From a virus, in IMG/VR virus record IMGVR_UViG_3300030328_004423, positions 932-22,341 of that record: a stretch of 21,410 nt of DNA; one strand, 5' to 3'. Within the stretch, counting starts at the first letter, position 1. Each line of letters opens with the position of its first letter. Both the position numbers and the translations under genes were made by a program. Below the pieces are notes generated by a model, which was not told the origin of the DNA, searched no databases, and saw only the letters and a program-made list of their open reading frames with translations. Of the stretch, positions 1 through 7,884 are shown one piece after another.

Positions 1-261
1 ACCAGCAATATAAGCACCAGTGCTTGCTTCAGGATTTTTCTCTGAAAAAGATTCTATTTCAGACCTTATTTGATCTATATTTTCATTGTATGATTTATCT
101 CCTACAAGAGATCTTATTATTGCTTCGGCTTCATCAGAACCACCTAAAGTCAAACCTTGAGCACCTTGCCTGCCTAAACCTACAAGATCTTGCCCAAATT
201 CTCGATTATATATGTCGCTGAATGTAGCGTCTTCTGGCAAAGCTTTTACAATATTTATCAT
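1..261 (-). CDS. Partial phage structural protein, N-terminal 87 residues
   Basis: The open frame begins at the ATG at 261-259 and runs off the left edge without a stop, so only the N-terminus is visible. It starts MINIVKALPEDATFSDIYNR. Around residues 30-87 it shows the pattern GAQGLTLGGSDEAEA, then a Tyr-containing helix, then SEKNPEAS and GAYIAG. From family knowledge, this arrangement of a Gly-rich 'DE(A/I)EA' turn, a helix and 'NP.A....AG' recurs in large virion, internal virion or tail-associated phage proteins. The exact role cannot be read from this fragment. The start codon overlaps the stop of the upstream gene as TAATG, indicating translational coupling within the late operon. Confidence 0.75.
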   Translation of the reverse strand, partial: MINIVKALPEDATFSDIYNREFGQDLVGLGRQGAQGLTLGGSDEAEAIIRSLVGDKSYNENIDQIRSEIESFSEKNPEASTGAYIAG

Positions 262-452
262 TATACTTGCCCTGCTGATAATTGACCTGCTAATATTCTT
301 AGAGTCTCCATAAAACTTTTGTCTAATTCTTTTGCAGCTTTTGCAAATTCTTTAGGAGATATCTCATCAGAAGAAATATTTCTTCGCTCTAGAAAACTTT
401 TTGCTGCACGTATTTCAGCCTGTGCTACTTTTTTAATTGCTGCTCTGGCCAT
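261..452 (-). CDS. Small helical phage protein, 63 aa, unknown function
   Basis: This 63-residue basic protein begins MARAAIKKVAQAEIRAAKSF and is predicted almost entirely helical, with no membrane segment or catalytic motif. Its ATG overlaps the stop of the upstream 50-aa gene (TAATG), and its own stop overlaps the next start in the same way. It is therefore one link of a chain of translationally coupled small late genes. I do not recognise a function. Its position downstream of the portal and terminase genes suggests a minor virion or assembly protein, which is inference only. Confidence 0.75.
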   Translation of the reverse strand: MARAAIKKVAQAEIRAAKSFLERRNISSDEISPKEFAKAAKELDKSFMETLRILAGQLSAGQV

Positions 453-604
453 TATTTATGAACTTTCTGAACTTCAAAAGATGCTTTCTTGCTGGCACCT
501 TTGTGTGGTTTATAGCCTGTTGATGGATTTTTCATTAGCTTGTAGCTGTTTCCTGATTTCATCCAATGAAAACCTTTAGGTGCTTCGACTGATTTTTTAC
601 CCAT
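452..604 (-). CDS. Small basic phage protein, 50 aa
   Basis: The frame runs from ATG at 604-602 to TAA at 454-452 and encodes 50 residues containing APKGFHWMKSGNSYKLMKNP and KPHKGASKKA. It is very Lys-rich. From memory, the 'PKGFHWMK...YKLMK...GYKPHKGA' pattern recurs in small proteins of marine phages near the structural genes, without an assigned function. Both ends overlap neighbours in TAATG form, so the gene is translationally coupled on both sides. Its charge would suit nucleic-acid contact, but nothing more specific can be said. Confidence 0.72.
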   Translation of the reverse strand: MGKKSVEAPKGFHWMKSGNSYKLMKNPSTGYKPHKGASKKASFEVQKVHK

Positions 605-720
605 TATTTACCTCTTGATGAATAAATAGCTTTGCCTTGTTTTTTGGCTTTGGCTTTTGATTTGTAAGTCTTGCCAGACTTGCCCCATTTGTAACCACCT
701 TTTACTTTGCGAACAGGCAT
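604..720 (-). CDS. Small basic phage protein, 38 aa (MPVRKVKGGYKWGKSG type)
   Basis: The frame runs from ATG at 720-718 to TAA at 606-604 and encodes 38 residues starting MPVRKVKGGYKWGKSGKTYK and ending AIYSSRGK. This very short, strongly basic protein with a 'GGYKWGKSGK.YK.KA.A..QG.AIY' pattern is a recurrent small ORF in phage genomes, which is why I keep it despite its length. Its start overlaps the TGA of the 181-aa gene (TGATG) and its stop overlaps the next ATG (TAATG). Function is unknown. Confidence 0.75.
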   Translation of the reverse strand: MPVRKVKGGYKWGKSGKTYKSKAKAKKQGKAIYSSRGK

Positions 721-1265
721 CAATCTTCTTCCTTAATAGAATCTAAAGCATCCTCAAAAGACATTGTTCCTTCTTTTTGTTGGCGTCTTGGCAATGCTGA
801 AACATTTTTGTTGAGGATTGATTGAACTTCTGATATGATGTCTTCATTAGCACCACCTATCTCTTCCATATATTCTATAACATCTTTATCGTTAAGAGAG
901 TGTTTGGTTTTCAACTCCTCAACAATGTTAGCTACATCTTTTCGATCAATCTCATCCCACCAATCTGAATTAGGGAAAGAGCCATAAAGTAAACCATCGA
1001 CTTCATTAACAGCTTCTTTTTCCCCAACAGATGAGCTGGGCACAACTTTAACATTGTTGATGTCTGAAAAACTATCAACAGCTTCTTCTTTAAAATAATT
1101 TTTAATGCCCTGAAAAAAATTTGATGATCTAAAAGAAATCAAGTCACTTAATTTAGGAGGAAGATTTTTTACATCTAAATCTACTTCAGGAACATCTTGA
1201 CCTTGTTTCCTAGCATAATCTTTCATGAACTTGTTAGCTAATTTCATTATTATGGAAAGAGCCAT
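720..1265 (-). CDS. Hypothetical acidic protein, 181 aa
   Basis: This soluble protein of 181 residues starts MALSIIMKLANKFMKDYARK. Its N-terminal helix is basic; the rest is acidic and helical, ending DALDSIKEED. There is no membrane segment or recognised motif. The ATG overlaps a TAA as TAATG. That TAA ends either a 9-codon minigene or an untranslated stretch, since the 89-aa gene stops 31 bp further upstream. No good Shine-Dalgarno sits directly before this ATG, so coupled initiation from the minigene is plausible. A minor structural or scaffold-like role is only a guess from position. Confidence 0.7.
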   Translation of the reverse strand: MALSIIMKLANKFMKDYARKQGQDVPEVDLDVKNLPPKLSDLISFRSSNFFQGIKNYFKEEAVDSFSDINNVKVVPSSSVGEKEAVNEVDGLLYGSFPNSDWWDEIDRKDVANIVEELKTKHSLNDKDVIEYMEEIGGANEDIISEVQSILNKNVSALPRRQQKEGTMSFEDALDSIKEED

Positions 1266-1294
1266 TAAATTACACTGCCTTTGGTAAATGGCAT
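1265..1294 (-). CDS. Possible 9-codon minigene (MPFTKGSVI)
   Basis: On the minus strand AGGAGG, formed by the last codons of the 89-aa gene, is followed by an ATG at 1294-1292, nine sense codons and a TAA at 1267-1265. That TAA overlaps the ATG of the 181-aa gene. A strong ribosome site that opens only nine codons and ends exactly on the next start looks like a reinitiation device. It may equally be a remnant of a longer gene, or chance. Confidence in a functional peptide is low. Confidence 0.25.
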   Translation of the reverse strand: MPFTKGSVI

Positions 1295-1295
1295 A

Positions 1296-1565
1296 TTATC
1301 CTCCTAAGAGTTTATTCATCATGGAATGGACATCATCACCTGAACCGACTTTCATTATCTTGACTTTAACATCGCTCTCTTCAGGCATCATTTCTTCTTC
1401 AATTACTTCTTCTTCATCAACATATTCTCCTTGATGGCAAAGCAATAAAAAGTTTACGAGCTGATCATCGGTCATATCCAATCCATCAGCGTTATGAGCA
1501 AACCCCATCTTTTCTTCAAAGAGACTTGCATTCTCTTCCATGTTTTCTACATTTACTTCAGCCAT
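1296..1565 (-). CDS. Hypothetical very acidic protein, 89 aa
   Basis: The 89-residue product starts MAEVNVENMEENASLFEEKM and has a strongly acidic middle (DEEEVIEEEMMPEES). A well-placed Shine-Dalgarno (AAAGGAG, then AATAAA) precedes the ATG. The last codons (Leu-Leu-Gly-Gly, then TAA) carry an AGGAGG that could serve the following minigene. No membrane segment and no family that I recognise. The low isoelectric point and the position between structural genes are compatible with a chaperone or scaffold accessory, unproven. Confidence 0.72.
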   Translation of the reverse strand: MAEVNVENMEENASLFEEKMGFAHNADGLDMTDDQLVNFLLLCHQGEYVDEEEVIEEEMMPEESDVKVKIMKVGSGDDVHSMMNKLLGG

Positions 1566-1580
1566 TTTATTCTCCTTTAA

Positions 1581-2027
1581 TTATCGTGGTCCAGGATCAT
1601 TAGGATCCATAGGCATTGGTGGACTTGGTGTTGGTTGTGGTGATGGTGTTGGTTGTGGTGATGGCAGATTAGAAGTCCTATCAATAATACTTTGCAACAT
1701 CGACCTCATATTAGATGGCATTGTTTTTGCAACAGAATTTTCTGGAACAGAGTCTTGATTAACAAACATTAATTCTTTCTTTTGTTGCTCTAAAAAACTC
1801 CACATATCCATAAGCTCTCCTGGCATAGAACTAGCATCAGCAAATGGGTCTGTTAATATTTTTTGAACAGTTTGAATTAAATTTATATCACTGGCATTTA
1901 TTTGTTCTTGTTCTTCACGAGGAACTCTAACATTGCCATATGGATTATCTTTATTAAGACTAGGAAACCTTCCTGCCTCATTGCCTTGTCTGAGAATTTG
2001 ATCTATTAATTCAGTTTGATCTGCCAT
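1581..2027 (-). CDS. Hypothetical protein with Pro-rich C-terminal repeat, 148 aa
   Basis: The product starts MADQTELIDQILRQGNEAGR. Residues 1-115 look helical and soluble. The C-terminus is an extended proline tail with a tandem SPQPTP hexapeptide, then PSPPMPMDPNDPGPR. AAAAGGAG lies 7 bases before the ATG. The hexapeptide repeat is encoded by a perfect 18-bp tandem duplication at 1627-1662, which may vary between relatives by slippage. Such tails often act as flexible linkers. The function is not recognised. It lies between the 570-aa and 89-aa genes in the late operon. Confidence 0.72.
   Translation of the reverse strand: MADQTELIDQILRQGNEAGRFPSLNKDNPYGNVRVPREEQEQINASDINLIQTVQKILTDPFADASSMPGELMDMWSFLEQQKKELMFVNQDSVPENSVAKTMPSNMRSMLQSIIDRTSNLPSPQPTPSPQPTPSPPMPMDPNDPGPR
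1627..1662. repeat. Perfect 18-bp tandem duplication inside the 148-aa gene
   Basis: Plus-strand bases 1627-1644 (GGTGTTGGTTGTGGTGAT) are repeated exactly at 1645-1662. On the coding strand each unit encodes one PQPTPS hexapeptide. Perfect identity suggests a recent duplication, or a slippage-prone length variation of the proline-rich tail. Confidence 0.85.
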
Positions 2028-2039
2028 ATTATTCTCCTT

Positions 2040-3752
2040 TTAAGCATATGGGTCAACAACATTACCTTCATCATCATAATAAACTGTAGAGCCATCTTCT
2101 TGCTCTATCTTATTAACAACCTGAGTAGAGTGAACTGGTGCTACTCCAAAACGAGAGTAAGGACTGCCAGCAAAACGATCCCACATGCCACCAGCCATTC
2201 CAGTTCTGTAACTAGGATAAGTTGTAGTGATTATTTCTTGGGTGGTTGATTCAGGGAAAGTAACTGTTCCGTCTGGACTAACGACGGGAGAAGTCTGTGA
2301 AACATCATCAGCAATTATTGCTTTTGAAGTATCTGTTGATGTATCTATTGCTGGGATTGTGCCAACTCCAATATCAACTCCATCTACTGTTGATTCGAAA
2401 GGCTCACCACCTAAATAGATAATCTCATCAAAATCTAAACCATCAGGAGTGTAAGGCATTGTGTCTGCGTCTAAAGGATTGACCATGTTGGAATCAAGTA
2501 ATGGGTAAGGTTGTCCTGTATTTGGATTTATCCTTCCTACTTTGAATCTATCTTCTAAATGAGACATTCCCCACTTGTCAATGTATGCGTCAACTATTTC
2601 TTTGCCTTTGTCTGTTTTAGTTTTTAAATTATCTAATTCAGCATTTAGTTGCTCTTTTGCTTGTTCGTATGGAGGGTCTCCTTCGGAAAATCCTTCGCCA
2701 ATTACAGTTTCAAGATTAGTTTGTAAATCTTGAATTGATGGTCCATCAAGTGATGATTGGGCAGAAGATAATAAGTCTGCTTGGTTCGCTTCAATTTGAG
2801 TTCCATATTCGTTGCCGAATTTATCATAAAAAACTTGCAATGATTGATCTGCATATTCTTTATCTGCTGCACTGGCTTCAGCTTGAGTTTCATATTCATC
2901 GCCAAACATATCATATTCAGCTTGTGTATCAGCTTTTTGTGATTCCTCATACAAAACATTGGCATCAACTTCAGCTTGTAGATCTGCAGCTGCTGCTGCT
3001 TTTTGTACAGCAGCCTCATGCTCGGCTAGGTTTGCATGATAATCATGTAGAGAAACTTCGTTACCACGCCAAAAATATTTACCATATTCGGGATCATATC
3101 CTGACCATTGCTGGTAAATATCTGATGGACCAAGATCTGTTTTAAACTGACTACCTTTCCAATTAAATGTTGATTGCTTTCCAGCACGACCTGCAGCATA
3201 TGCTTCATCAAAAGTTAATCCTGTGGCTGGGTCTTTTTCTTTTGTTTGGCTTGTTGAATTATAAGTTTCTGTGTCAGCTTGTCCCAGAGTTACAATCTCT
3301 GTCAAAGTATCGCCTGCAGCACCAACAGCATCACTTCCTAAATCATAAAGACCTTCTGCAACATCACTTGTTAGCTCATAAGCACCTGTTCCAATATTTG
3401 TAAGAACTTCAGCTGCAGCACTACCAGCATCACTTACAAAATCAACAGCTGCAGAGCCAGCAGAAGAGAGTGCTTCAAAAGCTGCTGAGCCAGCACTCGT
3501 TAGTGCATTACCTAAACTCTCTAAAATTCCTGGTTTGTCATCTTTATCATCATTGCTGGAACTAGAAGATGATGAACTGCTGCCACCAAAAGTATCGCTC
3601 CACCACCCATATTGAGGAATTCCTCCAGGACCAGGAGTGCCCATTCCACCTAAACTTTTAAGCAATTCAGCTTCATCTGGACGAATATAACTTAACTGGT
3701 GGGGTTGGCCATTAATAACTGTTTCTTTTGGTAATGCTCCGAATTGATTCAT
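2040..3752 (-). CDS. Repeat-rich virion-associated protein, 570 aa
   Basis: Visible parts in order: an N-terminal INGQPHQLSYIRPDEAELLK segment (residues 13-32) followed by GPGGIPQYGW; a nine-Ser tract (58-66); six consecutive 11-residue repeats (86-151); a segment FDEAYAAGRAGKQSTFNWKG (181-200); an Ala/Glu-rich helical part with a 29-residue duplication (280-326); and a C-terminus with TVYYDDEGNVVDPYA. From memory, the INGQPH..SYI.PDE and 'F.EA.AAGR.G...F.WKG' patterns recur in marine phage virion proteins. I infer a structural or ejected protein. Its ATG overlaps the upstream gene's stop (4 bp). No enzymatic motif is seen. Opposite-strand frames inside it are shadows caused by its repetitive composition. 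Confidence 0.82.
   Translation of the reverse strand: MNQFGALPKETVINGQPHQLSYIRPDEAELLKSLGGMGTPGPGGIPQYGWWSDTFGGSSSSSSSSSNDDKDDKPGILESLGNALTSAGSAAFEALSSAGSAAVDFVSDAGSAAAEVLTNIGTGAYELTSDVAEGLYDLGSDAVGAAGDTLTEIVTLGQADTETYNSTSQTKEKDPATGLTFDEAYAAGRAGKQSTFNWKGSQFKTDLGPSDIYQQWSGYDPEYGKYFWRGNEVSLHDYHANLAEHEAAVQKAAAAADLQAEVDANVLYEESQKADTQAEYDMFGDEYETQAEASAADKEYADQSLQVFYDKFGNEYGTQIEANQADLLSSAQSSLDGPSIQDLQTNLETVIGEGFSEGDPPYEQAKEQLNAELDNLKTKTDKGKEIVDAYIDKWGMSHLEDRFKVGRINPNTGQPYPLLDSNMVNPLDADTMPYTPDGLDFDEIIYLGGEPFESTVDGVDIGVGTIPAIDTSTDTSKAIIADDVSQTSPVVSPDGTVTFPESTTQEIITTTYPSYRTGMAGGMWDRFAGSPYSRFGVAPVHSTQVVNKIEQEDGSTVYYDDEGNVVDPYA
2775..2915 (-). repeat. 29-residue duplicated segment (FG.EY.TQ.EA..AD)
   Basis: Residues 280-297 (YDMFGDEYETQAEASAAD) and 309-326 (YDKFGNEYGTQIEANQAD) of the 570-aa protein match at most positions, with a period of 29 residues. 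This is an internal duplication in a helical section and supports a rod-like or oligomeric structural role. Confidence 0.75.
3300..3497 (-). repeat. Six tandem 11-residue (33-bp) repeats encoding SAGSAA-type units
   Basis: Residues 86-151 of the 570-aa protein divide without gaps into six 11-mers: SAGSAAFEALS, SAGSAAVDFVS, DAGSAAAEVLT, NIGTGAYELTS, DVAEGLYDLGS and DAVGAAGDTLT. A degenerate seventh (GILESLGNALT) precedes them. The register of small, hydrophobic and Gly positions is kept. From general knowledge, an 11-residue period is that of hendecad amphipathic helices, which occur in right-handed coiled coils and in membrane- or surface-associating helices. Confidence 0.8.
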
Positions 3753-3961
3753 GTTTGTGCCCTCATAGCTTCAGCGACATTAGACAAAGCACCCATATCA
3801 CCTTGTCCTAGTCTTTTTTTAATTTCCTCAACTTTATCCATTAAATAATTTGTCATTTGGTCACCACCTTGTGGCATGGGAGCCATTTGTTGCTGTCTTG
3901 GTTGGATATTACCAAAAGCTCCAGGATTAATAGGTCGCATAGACGCTAAAATATCATTCAC
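3749..3961 (-). CDS. Small phage protein, 70 aa, downstream of portal
   Basis: The product starts MNDILASMRPINPGAFGNIQ, has a Gln/Met/Pro-rich middle, and ends in a helix (MDKVEEIKKRLGQGDMGALS). It overlaps the portal gene by 8 bp upstream and the 570-aa gene by 4 bp (ATGA) downstream, so all three are probably translated together. I recognise no function. Position suggests an assembly or head-completion accessory, inferred from synteny only. Confidence 0.72.
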   Translation of the reverse strand: MNDILASMRPINPGAFGNIQPRQQQMAPMPQGGDQMTNYLMDKVEEIKKRLGQGDMGALSNVAEAMRAQT

Positions 3962-6395
3962 CTTTTAATGCCTCCATTTGGATATCTGCTACATTCTTTT
4001 CTCGTTCCATCTGTATTTTAGATGCATTCTTTTCTCGCTCTAATTGGAGTTCAGCTTCAAGTTTTGTTATTTTCGCCTGTAGATCTGCCTGAGCTTTTGC
4101 TGCTTCTATTTGTAAGTCTTGCTGGGCTTCAGCTTGTTTAATTTGGATTGAGGACTGTGCTTTAGCTTGATCTGCAGAGATTTGGGCTTGCGTCCTAGCT
4201 TTGAGTGCTTCAGTTTCGAGTTGGGCAAGTTGTTGTGCATATTGTAATGGGTTCTGTTGTTGACCTTGTTTCATTGCAGCAGTTAATGCTTCAATCTCTT
4301 TCATTTGAGGAGCTTGCTGTACAACCTGAGCAGCACGCTGACTAATCAAATTATCTAAATCAGCAGGAATATCTTTCGGTTGATAATCACTAGCTTTAAA
4401 ATCAGGAATTGGTGGCATCGGAACGCCAACTCCAGCTTCCATCCTAACCCTATATAATAACGCAACGTGTTCAGCGATATGGGCAATAAGAACAGGAAGC
4501 ATTCCTTTTGCTCCAGGATTTCCTGCAAGAGAAGGATCCTGAATAAACTGCATATGAACAGCAATATGAGAGTCGTGATCCTGATCTGGAAAAGCTTTAA
4601 TTGCTTTGCCAAACATTACTGACATATTCTCGTCTATTGGATCCATTCTTGGAGCTTCTTCAGGCTTCATAAGAATTTCGTCTATGTTTGGTATTCTTAT
4701 GGCTTCATACATACGCTTATATGCTTCGTACATATTATGCATATCAGGAGCTGATTGAGCCATTTGTAAAACAGCTTGTGCTTGAGCTATTCTCTGGGCA
4801 GTAGAAAAAATGTTGGGGTCACTGACTGGGAGAACGTCAATGCGATCATTAAAGTCAGCAGCAAAGACCTCAGAACTGCCTCCGATAGATGAAAATGTAA
4901 ACTGCTCAGGAAGGTTCTCAGCATTAAGAGAGGAAATTAGCTTGAACTCTTGACCTTGAGAATAATGCAACCTTTTGTGAATCGCTGAGAAAGCTTTGGA
5001 ACCTTGCTCAATTAGTGCGACTGTCGAGCCAACAGGTGCATTCGGGTTTACATCCCCAACATTTAAATCAGCAGTACTAGCGAATCGCTGACCTGCATCT
5101 ACAATAAAGCCTAATAAATTAAATAAAGATCCACTTGGCTCTTTAAAAGGCAAAGGCATTATAGCTTTATTAACATCGTCAACTGTTGCATCAAGATCAA
5201 CGAACTCTCCAGGATTAACCTGCATCTCGCCACCTGAAACTCTGCCTCTTAATTTAAAGCCACCTTGCATATTTGAAAATGCAGCTGAGTCTAATAAAGC
5301 TCGTAAGGATCCAGTTGCTGCTTTGCCCAATCCACCAATAAGATGATATAAGCCAAAACCATAAAAACCAAGTCCAGGAAGGAACTTATAACTAACGAAC
5401 CAATCTCTTCGTTTTTTCTTTTCATCATCTTCTTTCCAGTTACGACGAATGCTAACAACATGCTCATTATCATAATCTATGGTAACAACATAAGGTATTG
5501 CCACTTCAGCATCTTCATCTTCAAAAGATTCATAAACGTGCATCTCAAGAAGAGTTATCACTTCATCTTCTGCATCATCGGCATTCTGATCAACACCTTC
5601 AATATCGCCAATCGTATCTCCTGAAGGATCAAGATCGCCACCTTTATCTTTAGTTGGCAAATACCAACCTGCTTCAACATACCGATTATAATCGTTCTTT
5701 GGCATACGAATGACATGAGTATATCTTAAGGAGGTATTAAGATCTTTGCTTTCTGGTGCGACAACAAAGTCTTCAGCTTTAACAAACTGTGAACATTGCC
5801 TTTCTAAATTTGTATCCCACCAAACTTTTTTAAATGTTTGACCAACTAATGGTAAGTGAAATAACATCTGATCTAAGTCAGGAAAGTATTCAGGCATTTC
5901 CTGAGTGATCTGATAATTCATATATTCCCGAACTCTGCGAGCTTGTTCTTCTAGCTCTTCACTTGGGTCGCCAACAATAACTGCTTTAACAGGACCACCA
6001 GAAGGATAAAGCTCTGCGATTGCTTTAGCATTGAATTGGGTTGCTGCTTCAGAGATCAAAGGATGAACAACAGTTGAAAGACCACGAACAGCACGTTCTT
6101 CTTCAGACTCTTCCATGCCACCATCAGGATCTAAAGTTTTTAATCCTTTTTTGTATCTCTCTTCCCACTCAGAACGAGCTTCACGATCTGTATTATAAAA
6201 ACCTATTAAGTCTGATGCAGTTCTATTTAATTCTTTATCGGGCATGTCTTCTGCCAGATTTGCATCGAAATTGCTATCTTCTTCTTTTACTTCATCAAGC
6301 TCTGGGTCACCAATAAGAACATCATCACCAACTTCTTCAACTTGTAAATTATCAGAGGGAGCACCTTCAGCAAAAGGAATAGATGTTTCAGCCAT
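3954..6395 (-). CDS. Portal protein, 813 aa
   Basis: The portal ring forms the DNA channel at the capsid vertex and docks the terminase. Evidence is position directly after the large terminase gene (8-bp overlap), size, and segments of P22-type portals of marine podoviruses. These include an acidic N-terminus, then DLIGFYNTDREARSEWEERY (62-81), GLSTVVHPLISEAATQFNAK (105-124) and a QEMPEYFPDLDQMLFHLPLVGQTFKKVWW stretch (165-193, residues given in two parts). About residues 695-813 form a Gln/Ala/Lys/Glu-rich, probably coiled-coil tail containing ITKLEAELQLEREKNASKIQ. At 813 residues it is longer than P22 gp1 (725), and the helical tail may form an extended barrel. The family call is firm; the subfamily is from memory. 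Confidence 0.88.
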   Translation of the reverse strand: MAETSIPFAEGAPSDNLQVEEVGDDVLIGDPELDEVKEEDSNFDANLAEDMPDKELNRTASDLIGFYNTDREARSEWEERYKKGLKTLDPDGGMEESEEERAVRGLSTVVHPLISEAATQFNAKAIAELYPSGGPVKAVIVGDPSEELEEQARRVREYMNYQITQEMPEYFPDLDQMLFHLPLVGQTFKKVWWDTNLERQCSQFVKAEDFVVAPESKDLNTSLRYTHVIRMPKNDYNRYVEAGWYLPTKDKGGDLDPSGDTIGDIEGVDQNADDAEDEVITLLEMHVYESFEDEDAEVAIPYVVTIDYDNEHVVSIRRNWKEDDEKKKRRDWFVSYKFLPGLGFYGFGLYHLIGGLGKAATGSLRALLDSAAFSNMQGGFKLRGRVSGGEMQVNPGEFVDLDATVDDVNKAIMPLPFKEPSGSLFNLLGFIVDAGQRFASTADLNVGDVNPNAPVGSTVALIEQGSKAFSAIHKRLHYSQGQEFKLISSLNAENLPEQFTFSSIGGSSEVFAADFNDRIDVLPVSDPNIFSTAQRIAQAQAVLQMAQSAPDMHNMYEAYKRMYEAIRIPNIDEILMKPEEAPRMDPIDENMSVMFGKAIKAFPDQDHDSHIAVHMQFIQDPSLAGNPGAKGMLPVLIAHIAEHVALLYRVRMEAGVGVPMPPIPDFKASDYQPKDIPADLDNLISQRAAQVVQQAPQMKEIEALTAAMKQGQQQNPLQYAQQLAQLETEALKARTQAQISADQAKAQSSIQIKQAEAQQDLQIEAAKAQADLQAKITKLEAELQLEREKNASKIQMEREKNVADIQMEALKGE

Positions 6396-7884
6396 ATAAT
6401 GTTATCCTTTGTTTTTCTTGATAATCGTCTTCTTCATAATCTTCCGAATGAGTAACAAACCAACCTTTTCGTAATCTTAACCATGCCTGCGTACAAGTAT
6501 CAACTATGTCATCATTATCAGTTGCAGGAAATGCTGCACAGATATCTATTAAACTCTTAGCCCATTTTTTGTCAAAAGGAAAGTAAATTCTTCCATCTTC
6601 TAATAAAGCCGATGATGCATGGGCACGAGCTTCCTTGTCTCGATCAGGTAAATACTCAAGAACTGGGACTCCTGCCATGCGTAAATCTTGCAATAAAGAT
6701 TGGCCAGAAGCCTTCTTTTCTATTAAAACAGCATCAGGTTGCCAGTCTTGATATGCTTCTTGTGCGAGTTTTCTTAATTCAGGATATGTTACACGATCGT
6801 ACCACATCTCTAATACAATAGCACAAGTCATTCCTCTGTCTCTGAAAACTCCCCAAGTTGTTCGAGCAGAATAAGAAGTTTTTTCTTTCGTACTGAAAGC
6901 AGTATCCCAAGATTGGAGAACATACTCAATGTCTGGCAGATCATCTTTCTCCCATGGCACCCACCATTCAGCTTTTAATATCCCACCACCTTTGGGCATT
7001 GGTCTCTGCTGCAATTGACCTGCGGAGGCATAAGACCCAAGACTTTTCTCAAGACTGTCGAGAGTTTTAACATCAATCCTCTCTGGCCACAGCAAGTCAC
7101 CTTCTTTGGTTCTTGGGTCTGTGAAGCCAAGTCTTGATCTGGTTGGTGTTGGATGTCCGATCTCATATCGAGCAGGTAAGCATAAATGATCCCAATCATC
7201 GTATTCGTTCCTTAATATGTGTCCTGTTAAGTCTGTTTCGTGAACTCTTTGCATTATAATTATAAATGCTCCTGTCTTAGGATCGTTCAGTCGAGTTTGC
7301 ATTGCTTGATCCCACCATTCAAGAACACCTTCACGAACTGTTGAACTTTCAGCTTCCCGAACATTATGCGGATCATCAATAATAATTATATCACCACCTT
7401 CACCAGTCAACGCACCATCAACAGACGTTGCTATTCTCTGGCCAGTCTTATCGTTCTCAAATCTTTGTTTCTGGTTTTGATCAGAAGTCAATTGAAAAGT
7501 ATTACCAAAATGCTCTTTATACCAACGACTGTCAAGAAGCCTTCTACACTTAACCGAATCTCTTATGGAAAGAGAGCCAGCATAAGATGCATACAAGAAT
7601 TTTTTCTCTGGCTGTATGGTCCAAGTCCAAGCAGGAAGTGCAACTGCAACTGAGATAGATTTCATATGACGAGGAGGGATATTAATAATGAGCCTTTTGA
7701 TATCACCTTCAACGACAGCTTGCAAATGATCAGCTATTGCATCAATATGCCAATTATCATAAAAGTCTCGTCCAGGTTCAATCGTTCCCCAAGAGTTCCT
7801 GATGAACTCCCTCAACGATCTCCTCATCTTCTCTGCTCGAACTTCCGTCAGTGACAGCGTGCTCAAGAACTCGTTCAATTGCAT
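6388..7884 (-). CDS. terL: Terminase large subunit (ATPase and nuclease), 498 aa
   Basis: This is the DNA-packaging motor. ATPase part: a Walker A variant IPPRHMKS at residues 69-76, a form common in this family where Met replaces the usual Gly; Walker B IIIIDDPH at 166-173; and a likely coupling segment IIMQRVHETDLTG at 209-221. The RNase H-like nuclease part has SWDTAF with D327, LIEKKASG with E389, and TDNDDIVD with D458/D459. Length is typical. The ATG at 7884 has AGGAGAGG upstream, lies inside the end of the small-terminase-like gene (107-bp overlap), and its stop overlaps the portal start by 8 bp. All expected catalytic residues are present. Confidence 0.95.
   Translation of the reverse strand: MQLNEFLSTLSLTEVRAEKMRRSLREFIRNSWGTIEPGRDFYDNWHIDAIADHLQAVVEGDIKRLIINIPPRHMKSISVAVALPAWTWTIQPEKKFLYASYAGSLSIRDSVKCRRLLDSRWYKEHFGNTFQLTSDQNQKQRFENDKTGQRIATSVDGALTGEGGDIIIIDDPHNVREAESSTVREGVLEWWDQAMQTRLNDPKTGAFIIIMQRVHETDLTGHILRNEYDDWDHLCLPARYEIGHPTPTRSRLGFTDPRTKEGDLLWPERIDVKTLDSLEKSLGSYASAGQLQQRPMPKGGGILKAEWWVPWEKDDLPDIEYVLQSWDTAFSTKEKTSYSARTTWGVFRDRGMTCAIVLEMWYDRVTYPELRKLAQEAYQDWQPDAVLIEKKASGQSLLQDLRMAGVPVLEYLPDRDKEARAHASSALLEDGRIYFPFDKKWAKSLIDICAAFPATDNDDIVDTCTQAWLRLRKGWFVTHSEDYEEDDYQEKQRITLYG

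Noticed and set aside
319-579. Plus-strand ORF of 86 codons
   Set aside because: It lies opposite two coupled minus-strand genes with overlapping starts and stops, has no Shine-Dalgarno, and its composition is that of an antisense shadow.
2702-3403. Several long ORFs on both strands inside the 570-aa gene (2702-3019, 2735-3145, 3026-3211, 3167-3403)
   Set aside because: They result from the biased codon composition of the repeat-rich gene; they lack ribosome sites and their products are His/Leu/Lys-rich nonsense.
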